Source: Lolliginicoccus lacisalsi
GTDB taxonomy: Bacteria; Actinomycetota; Actinomycetes; Mycobacteriales; Mycobacteriaceae
Direction: 5' to 3'
Length of the DNA stretch: 64,000 bases
NCBI RefSeq assembly: GCF_014841105.1
Contig: NZ_JACYWE010000007.1
Span: forward strand, 1 to 64,000
Part shown: positions 54,788-63,583 of the stretch, piece by piece
How positions within the stretch are numbered: position 1 is the first letter of the stretch
How the letters are laid out: every line of letters begins with the position of its first letter
Notes under the pieces: generated by a model
Database searches by the model: none
Seen by the model: only the letters and a program-made list of their open reading frames with translations
Told to the model about the DNA's origin: nothing
Translations under genes and position numbers: made by a program

Positions 54788-56137
54788 CTAGCGGCTCCAC
54801 CAAGGGCGCAGGGGTACCTGGGCATCGCCGGAGCTGGTGGGCTTGACGGCGAGAATCTGGTGCAGCTGGATGGAGTTTTTCTCGAACGCCACGCGGGAGC
54901 CGGCGATGTAGAGGCCCCATACCCGCGCGGTGCCCTCGTCGGAGGCGGCGACGCACTCGTCCCAGTGTCGGGCGAGGTTGGCGTTCCAGTCGCGCAGGGT
55001 CAGCGCGTAGTGCTCGCGGAGGTTTTCCTCGTGGCGCACCTCGAAGCCCGCGTCATGGATCTCGTTGATCAGCCTGCCGGGCGCGGCGAGCTCCGCGTCA
55101 GGGAACACGTAGCGGTCGATGAACTCGCCGGCGTGCTCACTGATCCGGTTGCTGGGGCGCGTGATGCAGTGGTTCAGCAGGCGGCCACCGGGGCGCAGCT
55201 TGCTATGCAGGAACCGAAAGTAGCTCTGATAGTTGCGCACGCCGATGTGCTCGGTGAGCCCGATGGAGGAAATGGCATCGAACCCGGACTCGGGGATGTC
55301 CCGGTAGTCGCTGAAGCGCACCTCGGCGCGGTCCTCCAGGCCTTCGCGGGCGATTGCGTCCTGTGCCCATTCGGCTTGCTGGCGGGACAGGGTGGCGCCG
55401 ATGACGGTGACTCCGCGCTTGGCAGCGTAGCGCGCCATGCCACCCCACCCGCATCCGACGTCGAGGAGCCGGTCTCCCTCGCGCAGGCCGAGCTTGTCAT
55501 GGACGAGCGCGTACTTGGCTTCCTGCGCGTCCTCGAGGGAGGTGTCCTCGGTGGCGTAGGTCGCGCATGTGTAGGTCATCGATGGGCCGAGAACGTGCTG
55601 GTAGAACTCGTTGGACACGTCGTAGTGATGCTGGATCGCTGCGGCGTCGCGTGCCCGGGAGTGCAGCAGGCCCTGGGCGATGCGCCGCCATCGGGGCTGG
55701 TGCTCCTGCGGTGGGGGAGCGATGGGGCGCAGGTTCTGCCAGCCGAGGGAGCGCACGATCGTCGCCAGCTCGACAGGCGAGGGGCGCCGTACCGTCACTT
55801 CTTTCGTGAGCACCTTCATCAGCGTGTACGGATCCCCGGGGTGGGCTCCGGTGATCACGAGGTCGCCGCTGACGTAGGCGCGCGCCATCCCCAGATCTCC
55901 GGGCGCGGACGCGAGGTAGCGGAGCCCGCGCGGGCTCCGCAGGTGCATCACGTGCTGGGCTTCCTCGGGCCCGTGGGCGGACCCGTCGTAGGCCGTGAAG
56001 CGGACCGGGAGGTCGTCGCCGAGCACCGCGCCGACAACCTCGGCGATCGAGAGGGTCTCCAGCTCGGGAACTCGCAGCAGGTCGGGCAGCCGCAGGGTGG
56101 CCGGGGAGCCCGTGGTGGTCTTGTTCAATGCTCTCAT
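54788..56137 (-). CDS. bfaB: Fatty-acyl C-methyltransferase of tuberculostearic acid synthesis
   Basis: This 449-residue cyclopropane-fatty-acid-synthase-type methyltransferase has DAAAIQHHYDVSNEFYQHVLG, LLDVGCGWGGMARYAAKRG (SAM), SSIGLTEHIGVRNYQSYF and a C-terminal domain with REHYALTLRDWNANLARHW. With the flavoprotein encoded upstream it corresponds to Rv3720/Rv3719. That pair was reported to methylate oleate at C10 and reduce the methylene to give 10-methylstearic (tuberculostearic) acid. The ATG at 56137 overlaps the bfaA stop (ATGA). Confidence 0.9.
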   Translation of the reverse strand: MRALNKTTTGSPATLRLPDLLRVPELETLSIAEVVGAVLGDDLPVRFTAYDGSAHGPEEAQHVMHLRSPRGLRYLASAPGDLGMARAYVSGDLVITGAHPGDPYTLMKVLTKEVTVRRPSPVELATIVRSLGWQNLRPIAPPPQEHQPRWRRIAQGLLHSRARDAAAIQHHYDVSNEFYQHVLGPSMTYTCATYATEDTSLEDAQEAKYALVHDKLGLREGDRLLDVGCGWGGMARYAAKRGVTVIGATLSRQQAEWAQDAIAREGLEDRAEVRFSDYRDIPESGFDAISSIGLTEHIGVRNYQSYFRFLHSKLRPGGRLLNHCITRPSNRISEHAGEFIDRYVFPDAELAAPGRLINEIHDAGFEVRHEENLREHYALTLRDWNANLARHWDECVAASDEGTARVWGLYIAGSRVAFEKNSIQLHQILAVKPTSSGDAQVPLRPWWSR

Positions 56138-57585
56138 TGGTTTCGCACCGCCTTCGCGTACAGGTCGAGGAGCCGCGTATTGGGGTCGTAGCGTTGCTTG
56201 AGCTGCCGGTAGGAATCGCCGCCGTAGAGCTCCTCGAACTCCGTGCGGTCGTAGTAGGAGTCCGAGTACAGCGATTTGTGCCCATCGAGGCGGGAGACCT
56301 CGGCCTCGATCATCCGGTTGGCGTGGCCTTGCTCGTTCGCCGGATTAGTAGGCACCGCGGACCAGAAACCGATATTGACGTAGGTGCGGTCCCGGTGCAG
56401 CGGGTACAACGGCCACGGATGGTCGACCTGCGGACCAGTGCCCTCGGCGGAGCTGCCGCGGAGGCGCAGCGGGCACAGCCACACCGGTTCGATGGGGACG
56501 TGGGAGAGGAACCAGCGCAGGAAGTCGGCAGTGTGCTCCACGGGCACCTCGATGTCCTGCACGACGCGCTCGCGGGGCGCCTCGCCCCTGCGCGCGTCGA
56601 GGCGGTCGGACAGCCCGATCTTGTTGTCCAGGGCGAGTAGCTTCCAGTAGACGCTGGAGCGGCGCCACCGGCCCGGCCATGCGCGGCGCAGCACCGGGTG
56701 CTGAGCGCCGAATGCCCGCGAGCACCAGAACCAGTCGGTGTCCCATCGCCACAGGTAGTCGCGAGCGCGCAGCCGGTCCACAGCCGGTGTGTCGATCTGG
56801 TCATGCTGGATTGATCGGTAGAAGATGCCGGCGCCGGTGTAGTCGCTGACCGGGCCGGGCTCGCTGGTCCATCGCCCGAGCACCAGGTAGCTCTCGGTCG
56901 CGGAGAACATCACGCCATCGAGGAAGTCGACGAGCTCGCCCTGGAAGGTGTGGTGCTCGGAGATATCGGCGATCGCGTCCTGCAACGAATCAAGCTCGGG
57001 AAAGCGGACATGCCGCAGTTCCACGAAGGGCTCGACCGGCTCGAGAGTGATCCGTAGCCGCGTGGCATAACCGAGGGTGCCATACGAGTTAGGGAAGCCA
57101 TGGAAGAGATCGGCATGCGGTCCTGTAGGCGCGGCGGTGAGCACCTCGCCCGCACCGGTAAGGATGTCCATCTCCAGCACTGACTCGTGCGGCAGGCCGT
57201 TGCGGAACGACGAGGACTCGATCCCCAGGCCCGTCACCGCGCCGCCCAGCGTGATCGTCTTGAGCTGTGGCACGACGAGCGGCATCAAGCCATGCGCGAG
57301 GGTGGCATCGACGAGATCCTCGTAGGTGCACATGCCGCCGACATCCGCGGTCCGCGCCTCTGGGTCGATCGATATCACCCCGCCGAGCCCGGAGACATCC
57401 AGGCCCGGTGCTCCCGTCCGCGCACGATGACGGAATAGGTTCGACGTCTTCTTCGCCAGGCGCACCGGGGCGTCCTCGGGGAGCGAGCGATAGCTCGCCA
57501 CGAGCCGCTCCACGACCGCTTCATAGGCGCGCCGTCCCGCGTGTGATGACCGGTCGCCGGGAAGCCAGGCAGTGATGCTTCGCAC
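56134..57585 (-). CDS. bfaA: FAD-dependent reductase of tuberculostearic acid synthesis
   Basis: This 483-residue FAD-linked oxidase-fold protein has ARTADVGGMCTYEDLVDATLAHG and TITLGGAVTGLGIESSSFRNGLPHESV, the FAD-binding type 4 core. A long C-terminal half carries YVNIGFWSAVPTN and LYSDSYYDRTEFEELYGGD. It probably reduces the 10-methylene intermediate to the 10-methyl product. It is the first gene of the pair and is coupled to bfaB by ATGA. It is divergent from the SRPBCC gene, as Rv3719 is from Rv3718c. Confidence 0.9.
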   Translation of the reverse strand: MRSITAWLPGDRSSHAGRRAYEAVVERLVASYRSLPEDAPVRLAKKTSNLFRHRARTGAPGLDVSGLGGVISIDPEARTADVGGMCTYEDLVDATLAHGLMPLVVPQLKTITLGGAVTGLGIESSSFRNGLPHESVLEMDILTGAGEVLTAAPTGPHADLFHGFPNSYGTLGYATRLRITLEPVEPFVELRHVRFPELDSLQDAIADISEHHTFQGELVDFLDGVMFSATESYLVLGRWTSEPGPVSDYTGAGIFYRSIQHDQIDTPAVDRLRARDYLWRWDTDWFWCSRAFGAQHPVLRRAWPGRWRRSSVYWKLLALDNKIGLSDRLDARRGEAPRERVVQDIEVPVEHTADFLRWFLSHVPIEPVWLCPLRLRGSSAEGTGPQVDHPWPLYPLHRDRTYVNIGFWSAVPTNPANEQGHANRMIEAEVSRLDGHKSLYSDSYYDRTEFEELYGGDSYRQLKQRYDPNTRLLDLYAKAVRNQ

Positions 57586-57756
57586 AAGCCCGACTGTAGA
57601 CCTCCATGATGAGGATGCGCACGGCCCACGCGTTGCTCCCGCGTGAATTTTCTGTCGGAACCGGGCAGTATGGTCACGGGAAATACCAGGATGGCCAGCT
57701 CACGGCTGTTCGTCCTTGCAACGAGAACCAGCCAGCAGGCTTGAAGGGAGATCGGT

Positions 57757-58203
57757 GTGTCCACGCCGAACAAGGTCAGCGCATCCAGCACGGTGACGAT
57801 CGACGCCCCCGCGGAGGCGGTCATCGCGGCGCTCGCGGACTACAGCACCGTGCGGCCCAAGCTGCTGACGGAGCACTTCCATGATTATCGGGTCGTGGAG
57901 GGTGGCGTGGGGTCGGGCACCGTGGCGGAATGGACGTTGCAGGCGACGAAGAAGCGGTCCCGGGAGATCCGGGCTGCCGTAGAGGCCGCGGGCAGCACCA
58001 TCATCGAGCGCGACGCCAACTCGTCGATGGTCACGACCTGGTCGGTGGAGCCCAGCGGCACGGGCAGCATCGTCACCACGAGCACGGAATGGAACGGCGC
58101 CGGCGGCGTGGGTGGCTTCTTCGAGCGCACGTTCGCGCCCCTTGGCCTGCGCAAGATCCAGGCGGCCATGCTCTCCAACCTGCAAGCCCACCTGACTCGC
58201 TAG
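57757..58203 (+). CDS. SRPBCC family protein (Rv3718c-like)
   Basis: This 148-residue START-like fold starts VSASSTVTIDAPAEAVIAALADY. It has a hydrophobic-ligand cavity pattern and ends KIQAAMLSNLQAHL. There is no signal peptide. The GTG at 57757 follows GAAGGGAG by about 8 nt. Its order next to bfaA repeats that of M. tuberculosis. The bound ligand is unknown. Confidence 0.85.
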   Translation: MSTPNKVSASSTVTIDAPAEAVIAALADYSTVRPKLLTEHFHDYRVVEGGVGSGTVAEWTLQATKKRSREIRAAVEAAGSTIIERDANSSMVTTWSVEPSGTGSIVTTSTEWNGAGGVGGFFERTFAPLGLRKIQAAMLSNLQAHLTR

Positions 58204-58316
58204 CATCCACGAATACTGCCCCGGAGCGTCCCGCGCCAGCATGTGCGGGGGCGACTACCCTGGGGCTCGTCCCGCGCGGCGGCGGTCCGTCGCGCACCTG
58301 ATCGAAAGGGAGACCC

Positions 58317-58658
58317 ATGCAGCCTGGCGGCCAGCCCGACATGCAATCAATCATCCAGCAGGCGCAGCAAATGCAGCAGCAGCTGATGGAGGCGCAGGAG
58401 AAGATCGCCGCCGCAGTCGTCGAGGGGCAGGCCGGGGGCGGTCTCGTCACAGCCAAGCTCACCGGTACCGGCGAGCTCGTTGACCTCACCATCGATCCCA
58501 AGGTCGTGGACCCGGACGATGTCGAGACCCTGCAGGATCTCGTGATGGGCGCGATCAAGGACGCCAACGCGCAGTCGCAGAGCCTCGCGGCCGAGACGCT
58601 CGGTCCGTTCGCGCAGGGCATGGGGGGCGGTTCCGGCATCCCGGGCCTGCCTTTCTGA
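58317..58658 (+). CDS. ebfC: YbaB/EbfC nucleoid-associated protein
   Basis: This 113-residue protein has a Gln-rich N-terminal helix ([20 protein letters not shown]), then TVEG-type beta strands ([22 protein letters not shown]) and [19 protein letters not shown]. It forms DNA-binding dimers and lies upstream of recR as in most bacteria. The ATG at 58317 follows AAAGGGAG. The C-terminus is a Gly-rich tail. Confidence 0.95.
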   Translation: MQPGGQPDMQSIIQQAQQMQQQLMEAQEKIAAAVVEGQAGGGLVTAKLTGTGELVDLTIDPKVVDPDDVETLQDLVMGAIKDANAQSQSLAAETLGPFAQGMGGGSGIPGLPF

Positions 58659-58676
58659 TACCGGGGCGAGAGGCAC

Positions 58677-59309
58677 GTGTACGAGGGGCCGATCCAGGAC
58701 CTGATCGATGAGCTGGGCAAGCTTCCCGGGGTGGGCCCCAAGGGTGCCCAGCGCATCGCGTTCCATCTCCTCACCGTTGACCGGGAGGAGATCGGCAGGC
58801 TGCAGGGCGCGCTGCAGCGCATTCGCGACGGTGTGCAGTTCTGCGCGGTGTGCGGGACCGTTGCGGAGCAGCAGCTCTGCCGCATCTGCGCGGACCCGCG
58901 CCGTGATCGTGCGCTCGTGTGCGTGGTCGAGGAGCCCAAGGACGTGCAGGCCATCGAGCGGACCCGCGAGTTCAAGGGCCTCTACCATGTCCTCGGCGGC
59001 TCGCTGAACCCGCTCGCCGGGGTGGGGCCCGACCAGTTGCGCATCCGCGAGCTGCTCGCCCGCATCGGCGGTCAGCAGCCCCTTCCCGAGGGCGTCAACC
59101 ACGAGCCCGCCGAGATCACCGAGGTCATCATCGCCACCGACCCCAACACCGAGGGCGAAGCGACCGCGACCTACTTGTACCGGATGCTCAACGGGTTCCC
59201 TGGCCTCACCGTCACGCGCCTCGCCACTGGCTTGTCCATGGGAGGCGACCTCGAGTTCGCCGACGAGCTCACCCTCGGCCGCGCGCTCACCGGCCGCCGT
59301 TCCCTCTAG
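58677..59309 (+). CDS. recR: Recombination mediator RecR
   Basis: This 210-residue protein has a helix-hairpin-helix ([20 protein letters not shown]), a four-Cys zinc site ([22 protein letters not shown]) and a Toprim domain ([33 protein letters not shown]). It loads RecA at gaps in the RecFOR pathway. GTG start at 58677. It is in an operon with ebfC (18 bp gap) and followed by a P-loop kinase gene after 24 bp. Confidence 0.96.
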   Translation: MYEGPIQDLIDELGKLPGVGPKGAQRIAFHLLTVDREEIGRLQGALQRIRDGVQFCAVCGTVAEQQLCRICADPRRDRALVCVVEEPKDVQAIERTREFKGLYHVLGGSLNPLAGVGPDQLRIRELLARIGGQQPLPEGVNHEPAEITEVIIATDPNTEGEATATYLYRMLNGFPGLTVTRLATGLSMGGDLEFADELTLGRALTGRRSL

Positions 59310-59333
59310 CGCGAGCATCCCATCAGCCAGCGC

Positions 59334-59906
59334 ATGAGCCCCTCGAGAGTCGCCATCAACGAGCTCATCGAGCTCGTGCTCCGCCGCCCGCCTCGGCTCG
59401 GACCAGTCCGCGCGATCGCCATCGACGGGCCTTCCGGCGCGGGAAAGACCCAGTTCGCGCGAGCACTGAAGGACCAACTGCAGGAGCAGCGGGGCACAAG
59501 TACGGCCATCGTTCCCTGCGATGCCTTCGCTACCTGGGACAATCCCGTCGCCTGGTGGCCAACTCTCGAAGCCACGGTGCTCGAGCCGCTCGCGAGCGGC
59601 AGGCCCGGCAGCTACCAGGCCCTCGAATGGATCAACGGCGTGCCAAGACCAGGGCCCTGGTACGCGGTGCCCGTGGTGGACTTCCTCATCCTCGAAGGAG
59701 TCTCCAGCGCGCGGCGCAGCATCGCCGCCCGGCTCACCGCTAGCGCCTGGATCGGATGGGGCGACGATCAGGCCCGCCTCGAGGCCGCGGTGAACCGCGA
59801 TGGCGAGGACTCCCGGGCGCACCTGCAACGCTGGCAACGCTTCGAGCACGGCTGGTTTCCCATCGACGGCGCGCAGCACCGGGCCGACATCCGCGTGACC
59901 GGCTAG
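59334..59906 (+). CDS. P-loop uridine kinase-like protein
   Basis: This 190-residue protein has Walker A DGPSGAGKTQFARAL, followed by VPCDAFATWDNPVAWWPTLE and VDFLILEGVSSARRS, the layout of the uridine kinase/phosphoribulokinase superfamily. Lid-type arginines appear in ARLEAAVNRDGEDSR. The substrate is not predictable. It follows recR in the same direction and ends before a strong palindrome. Confidence 0.8.
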   Translation: MSPSRVAINELIELVLRRPPRLGPVRAIAIDGPSGAGKTQFARALKDQLQEQRGTSTAIVPCDAFATWDNPVAWWPTLEATVLEPLASGRPGSYQALEWINGVPRPGPWYAVPVVDFLILEGVSSARRSIAARLTASAWIGWGDDQARLEAAVNRDGEDSRAHLQRWQRFEHGWFPIDGAQHRADIRVTG

Positions 59907-59973
59907 CTCGCGGCTCCGGGCGTGAGACGGCCTCGGGCAGCTCGCAACCTCGGGCGTGCTCGCAACCTCGGCG

Positions 59974-60033
59974 GCGAGTGTGCGGAAAACGACACTTTCG
60001 GACGCGTAAGCCTGTCGTTTATCGCACACTCGC
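59974..60033. repeat. Intergenic palindrome G
   Basis: Arms GCGAGTGTGCG...AACGACA and TGTCGTT...CGCACACTCGC pair over about 18 bp, interrupted by an internal GAA/TAT mismatch. It lies in the convergent gap between the P-loop kinase and hydrolase genes. It has the same size and position logic as the other palindromes, with a different sequence. Confidence 0.75.
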
Positions 60034-60087
60034 GCACCGTGACGCCGCGACACCCGTGCACTCGCACGCCACGACACCGCAGAACCG

Positions 60088-60894
60088 CTAGCGCGCATCC
60101 CCTAGGCCCGGCAGCCCCGCGAGGAAGGCCTCGATACGCGGGTTCACCACGTCGGGGTGCGTGAGGTTGACGGCATGCGCGGCCCCTGGAACCTCCACGA
60201 CGTCCCGAAGATCGGGCAGGTTGTCGATGAGCGAGCGGGCGCGCTCGATCGGGACCGCCACATCCTCGAGGCCACGGATGAGGATCGCTGGCGCGGTGAT
60301 CGTGGAGACCTGATCAGTGATGTCATCGCGGTATAGCAGGCAGTTTCCTGCTGTGGCGATCGGAATGCCCTTGCGGTCCCGCCACTTGGCGATCCAGGCG
60401 GGCTCGAGCTCCGGGTCGCCGATGATCTGCCCGGCCAGCGCGGTGGTGAGCTCGTCCACCGGGCCGATGGTGTCCCACACAAGGAACGTCTCCCCGTAGA
60501 TCTTCTGCTCCTCGTCAGGGCAGGGGCCTGCCTCGGTGCTGATCAGGATCAGCCCCATCACCCGTTCCGGAGCCATGAGTGCCGCGCGCAGCATGGTGAA
60601 CCCGCCCTGCGACATCCCGCCGAGCACCGCGCGCTGCACCCCGAGCTCATCGAGGACGGCCAACACATCGTCGGCGGCGTCCCAGTAGGTGAAGGGGGTG
60701 TCATCCGACATCGTGGCGCCGTGGCCGCGCGCGTCGATGCACACCACCCGGTAGCGGTCCGAGAGGGCCTCGACCTGCGGGGCGAACATGCTCGCGTCCA
60801 TGAAGAAGCCGTGCGCGAGGACGATCACGGGCAGGCCCGCGCCACCACTATCGGTGAAATGAATGCGTGCCCCGGTCTGCTCGATATAGGGCAC
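60088..60894 (-). CDS. Alpha/beta hydrolase
   Basis: This 268-residue hydrolase has an oxyanion-loop VLAHGFFMDASMF, the nucleophile elbow GGMSQGGFTML, the acid in RGLEDVAVPIE and the histidine in PGAAHAVNLTHP: a full catalytic triad. It resembles non-heme haloperoxidase/esterase-type hydrolases. There is no signal peptide. It lies 3 bp after gatD on the same strand, so it shares the murT-gatD transcript, but there is no known link to peptidoglycan amidation. Confidence 0.85.
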   Translation of the reverse strand: MPYIEQTGARIHFTDSGGAGLPVIVLAHGFFMDASMFAPQVEALSDRYRVVCIDARGHGATMSDDTPFTYWDAADDVLAVLDELGVQRAVLGGMSQGGFTMLRAALMAPERVMGLILISTEAGPCPDEEQKIYGETFLVWDTIGPVDELTTALAGQIIGDPELEPAWIAKWRDRKGIPIATAGNCLLYRDDITDQVSTITAPAILIRGLEDVAVPIERARSLIDNLPDLRDVVEVPGAAHAVNLTHPDVVNPRIEAFLAGLPGLGDAR

Positions 60895-60897
60895 GGC

Positions 60898-61617
60898 TCA
60901 TCGCCTCCCGGCAGCGAGCCGCTCCCGCCGCAGCAGCTCCACATCGGGCAGCTCGAGCGGATCGAGCACGTCCACGCCGAGGGCGCGGCGGATCATCAGG
61001 TCCGCGAGCTCCGGGTTGCGGGCCAGCGCGGGACCATGCATGTAGGTGCCGATCACCGAGCCTTGCACCGCCCCCTCCTGGGAATCGCCGACCCCGTTGC
61101 CGACACCGGCGGTGACCCGGCCGAGCGGCTGGGCATCAGCCCCGAGGGTGGTGCCGCCACGATGATTCTCGAATCCCGTCAGCGGCGCGGACAGCCCCTT
61201 GAGCAGCGGAGTGGTGATGACCTCGCCGATGGCGCGCTTCTCCTGGGGCACCGTCGTGGCGTCGAGCATGCTGATGCCGTCCACGCGCTCGCCCGCGGAG
61301 GTCTCGTACCAGTGGCCGAGCACCTGGATGGCCGCGCAGATCGCGAGGACGGGAGCGCCCCGCTCGGCGGCGCGCTGCAGGCCCGGGTGCTGGGTGAGGT
61401 GGCGGGTGGCGAGTCGTTGCGCGTAGTCCTCCGCGCCGCCGAGGGTGTAGAGATCCAGTGAATCGGGCACGGCATCGTTGAGGGTGATCTCGATGATCTC
61501 GGCGTCGTGCCCGCGCATGCGCAGGCGTTGCCGCAGGATCAGCGCGTTGCCCCCGTCGCCGTAGGTGCCCATCACGTCAGGCAGCACCAGGCCGATGCGC
61601 ACCGTGGAGTCAGCCAC
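60898..61617 (-). CDS. gatD: Lipid II isoglutaminyl synthase, glutaminase subunit GatD
   Basis: This 239-residue CobB/CobQ-type class I glutamine amidotransferase has the nucleophile C94 in VLAICAAIQVLGHWY and H194 in GTYMHGPALARNP. It releases ammonia from glutamine for MurT, which amidates the D-iGlu carboxylate of lipid II. GTG start at 61617, overlapping murT by 8 bp. Position matches Rv3713, previously called cobQ2. Confidence 0.95.
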   Translation of the reverse strand: MADSTVRIGLVLPDVMGTYGDGGNALILRQRLRMRGHDAEIIEITLNDAVPDSLDLYTLGGAEDYAQRLATRHLTQHPGLQRAAERGAPVLAICAAIQVLGHWYETSAGERVDGISMLDATTVPQEKRAIGEVITTPLLKGLSAPLTGFENHRGGTTLGADAQPLGRVTAGVGNGVGDSQEGAVQGSVIGTYMHGPALARNPELADLMIRRALGVDVLDPLELPDVELLRRERLAAGRR

Positions 61618-62899
61618 GGGAAACCTCCCTCTCGATGGCGCGGTTCAGGCCGAGGAACGCGGTGTAGTTCGCGAGAACCTCGACCTGTCCCGGTGGGCAT
61701 GACTTGATCGCTTCCAGCGGATCCTTCACCAGGGTGTGCTTCACGTCCGCGTAGGTGAGGCGCACCCCGAGGTCCGTGCCCCGCTCGCCCGCGGCGACTA
61801 CCTGCACGCCCTCGAAGCTCTCGAACCGAACATCCCACAGCCAGGAGAGATCCTCCCCGTCGGGCACCTGGCCGTTGACGGCGATGACGAGGCCATCAGC
61901 GCTGCTATCGACCATCGATAGGGCTTCCTGCCAGCCCGCGGGGTTCTTCGCGAGCAGCATGCGCACATTGTGCGCGCCGACCTGCACGCTGCTGTAGCGT
62001 CCCGCTACCTCGCGCACCGAGGAGACGGCGTTGACGGCGGCGCTCGGATCCACGCCCATCGCCACCGAGGCCGCGACGGCCTGCGCGGCATTGCCCCGGT
62101 TGGCCCGCCCCGGCAGGGCTAGCTCCATGGGCAGGGTGAGGCCATCGGGACCATGCAGGTGGGTGTCGTCGACCCACCAGTCCGGCTCGGGGCGCTTGAA
62201 GTCCCCGCCGGTGCTGTACCAGTGGACTCCATCGCGGGCGATCGGCTCGCCCGTGCGGGGGCAGCTCACCGAATCACCCAGCCAGGCATTGCCCGCGGCG
62301 ACCCAGATGACGTTCGCGCAGTCATAGGCCGCGGAGGTGACCAGGACGTCGTCGCAGTTGGCGATGATGGTGGCCTCGGGGTGCCGCTCGAGGCCAGCGC
62401 GCAGGCGTCGCTCGATCATGTTGATCTCGCCGACGCGGTCGAGCTGATCGCGCGTGAGGTTGAGCATGATGATGGCCTTGGGGTCCACGAAGTCGGCAAC
62501 GTGGGGGAGGTGCAGCTCGTCGACCTCGATGGCGGCGCGGGACGCATCGAGGGACTGGTTGTAGGCCGCGACGATCCCGGCATCCATGTTGGCGCCGTCG
62601 AGGTTGGTGGCGACGTCGCCGAGGGTGGCGAGCGCGGCAGCCGTCATGCGCGTGGTGGTGGACTTGCCGTTCGTCCCGGTCACCAGAACGGTGTCCCGGT
62701 AGGCGGCGAGCTGCTTCAGGATGGTCTTATCGATCTTCAGGGCGATCAGGCCGCCGATCATGTTGCCCGCGCCGCGCCCGGTCTTGCGCGAGGCCCACGA
62801 CGCCGAGCGTGCGGCACGCAGCGCGAGCTTCCCGCGCGCGCTGATGGGTTGCCGCGCGACCGCACCGCTCTCGCTGCTTGATGAGTTCCCCTTGGCCAT
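61610..62899 (-). CDS. murT: Lipid II isoglutaminyl synthase, Mur-ligase subunit MurT
   Basis: This 429-residue Mur-ligase-type ATPase has a P-loop TGTNGKSTT (74-82), DELHLPHVADFVDPKAIIMLNL, and a C-terminal DUF1727 domain ending NYTAFLGLNRAIEREV. It phosphorylates the D-iGlu carboxylate and accepts ammonia from GatD. Many MurT proteins carry a four-cysteine zinc ribbon after the central domain; here that region reads SCPRTGEPI and HWYSTGGDF, keeping only one cysteine. ATG start at 62899. Confidence 0.95.
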   Translation of the reverse strand: MAKGNSSSSESGAVARQPISARGKLALRAARSASWASRKTGRGAGNMIGGLIALKIDKTILKQLAAYRDTVLVTGTNGKSTTTRMTAAALATLGDVATNLDGANMDAGIVAAYNQSLDASRAAIEVDELHLPHVADFVDPKAIIMLNLTRDQLDRVGEINMIERRLRAGLERHPEATIIANCDDVLVTSAAYDCANVIWVAAGNAWLGDSVSCPRTGEPIARDGVHWYSTGGDFKRPEPDWWVDDTHLHGPDGLTLPMELALPGRANRGNAAQAVAASVAMGVDPSAAVNAVSSVREVAGRYSSVQVGAHNVRMLLAKNPAGWQEALSMVDSSADGLVIAVNGQVPDGEDLSWLWDVRFESFEGVQVVAAGERGTDLGVRLTYADVKHTLVKDPLEAIKSCPPGQVEVLANYTAFLGLNRAIEREVSRG

Positions 62900-62968
62900 G
62901 GCTATGAGGCTAGTGCGCGAATCCGGTTTCGGGGGCGATGACTGTCCGATCTCGTCCTGCGATTATGG

Positions 62969-63322
62969 TCACGCGCCGGTTCCGTGCCGTGCGTCAATGG
63001 TCTCTGCGAGCTCGTCGTACCCGGTCCGGGGAGTCAGCGGCGCACCAGTGAGGTAGCCGGCCCGGCCGAGCGCATGACCGCCCACGGCCGCGGTGGCGAG
63101 GTTGATCACGATAGCGAGGACAGCCTTCACGATGTTGAGCGCATCGGGGTCATGAAGCATGACGCCAAGAATGATCAAGGCAAGGCCGAGACCCGATGCG
63201 GTGGTGATGGCGCTGATCCGGGCATAGAGGTCGGGCAGCTTCAGAACCCCGATGGCGGCAGCAACGAAAGCGAGCGTGCCGAGCACGATCAGGACGGCGC
63301 CCACGGTTTCCAGGATGGCCAT
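62969..63322 (-). CDS. mrpG: Monovalent cation/proton antiporter subunit G
   Basis: This 117-residue protein has three hydrophobic segments. It has the MrpG pattern VGAVLIVLGTLAFVAAAIGVLKLPDLYARISAITTASGLGLALI. It is part of the multi-subunit Mrp antiporter that exchanges sodium for protons. The ATG overlaps the mrpF stop (ATGA). It has a hydrophilic tail of about 25 residues after the last helix. Confidence 0.93.
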   Translation of the reverse strand: MAILETVGAVLIVLGTLAFVAAAIGVLKLPDLYARISAITTASGLGLALIILGVMLHDPDALNIVKAVLAIVINLATAAVGGHALGRAGYLTGAPLTPRTGYDELAETIDARHGTGA

Positions 63323-63582
63323 CAGCGTTGCCCCCTTGTGACGAGCCGGGCGACGGACAGGGTCGCGAGGAAGCCCACCACCGTCGCGACGAGCACGATA
63401 TCGAGCACGATATCGGTGTTCATGCGCAGCCCGAACAGGGCGAGCACACCGATGAAGGCGAAGAAGACCAGGTCCGCCGCGACGGCACGGTCAGCATCGC
63501 GCGGGCCGCGGAAGCTGGCATACGTCGCGGGAACGAGGGTGAGCGCGATGAGGATGAGAGAGATATCGATCAGCAGGTCCAT
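63322..63582 (-). CDS. mrpF: Monovalent cation/proton antiporter subunit F
   Basis: This 86-residue protein has three membrane helices. YASFRGPRDADRAVAADLVFFAFIGVLALFG is the MrpF signature. The start is ATG 63582 (MDLLIDISL) with GGGAGGCG upstream; a longer in-frame start would run through mrpE. It lies 1 bp after the mrpE stop. Confidence 0.93.
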   Translation of the reverse strand: MDLLIDISLILIALTLVPATYASFRGPRDADRAVAADLVFFAFIGVLALFGLRMNTDIVLDIVLVATVVGFLATLSVARLVTRGQR

Positions 63583-63583
63583 G

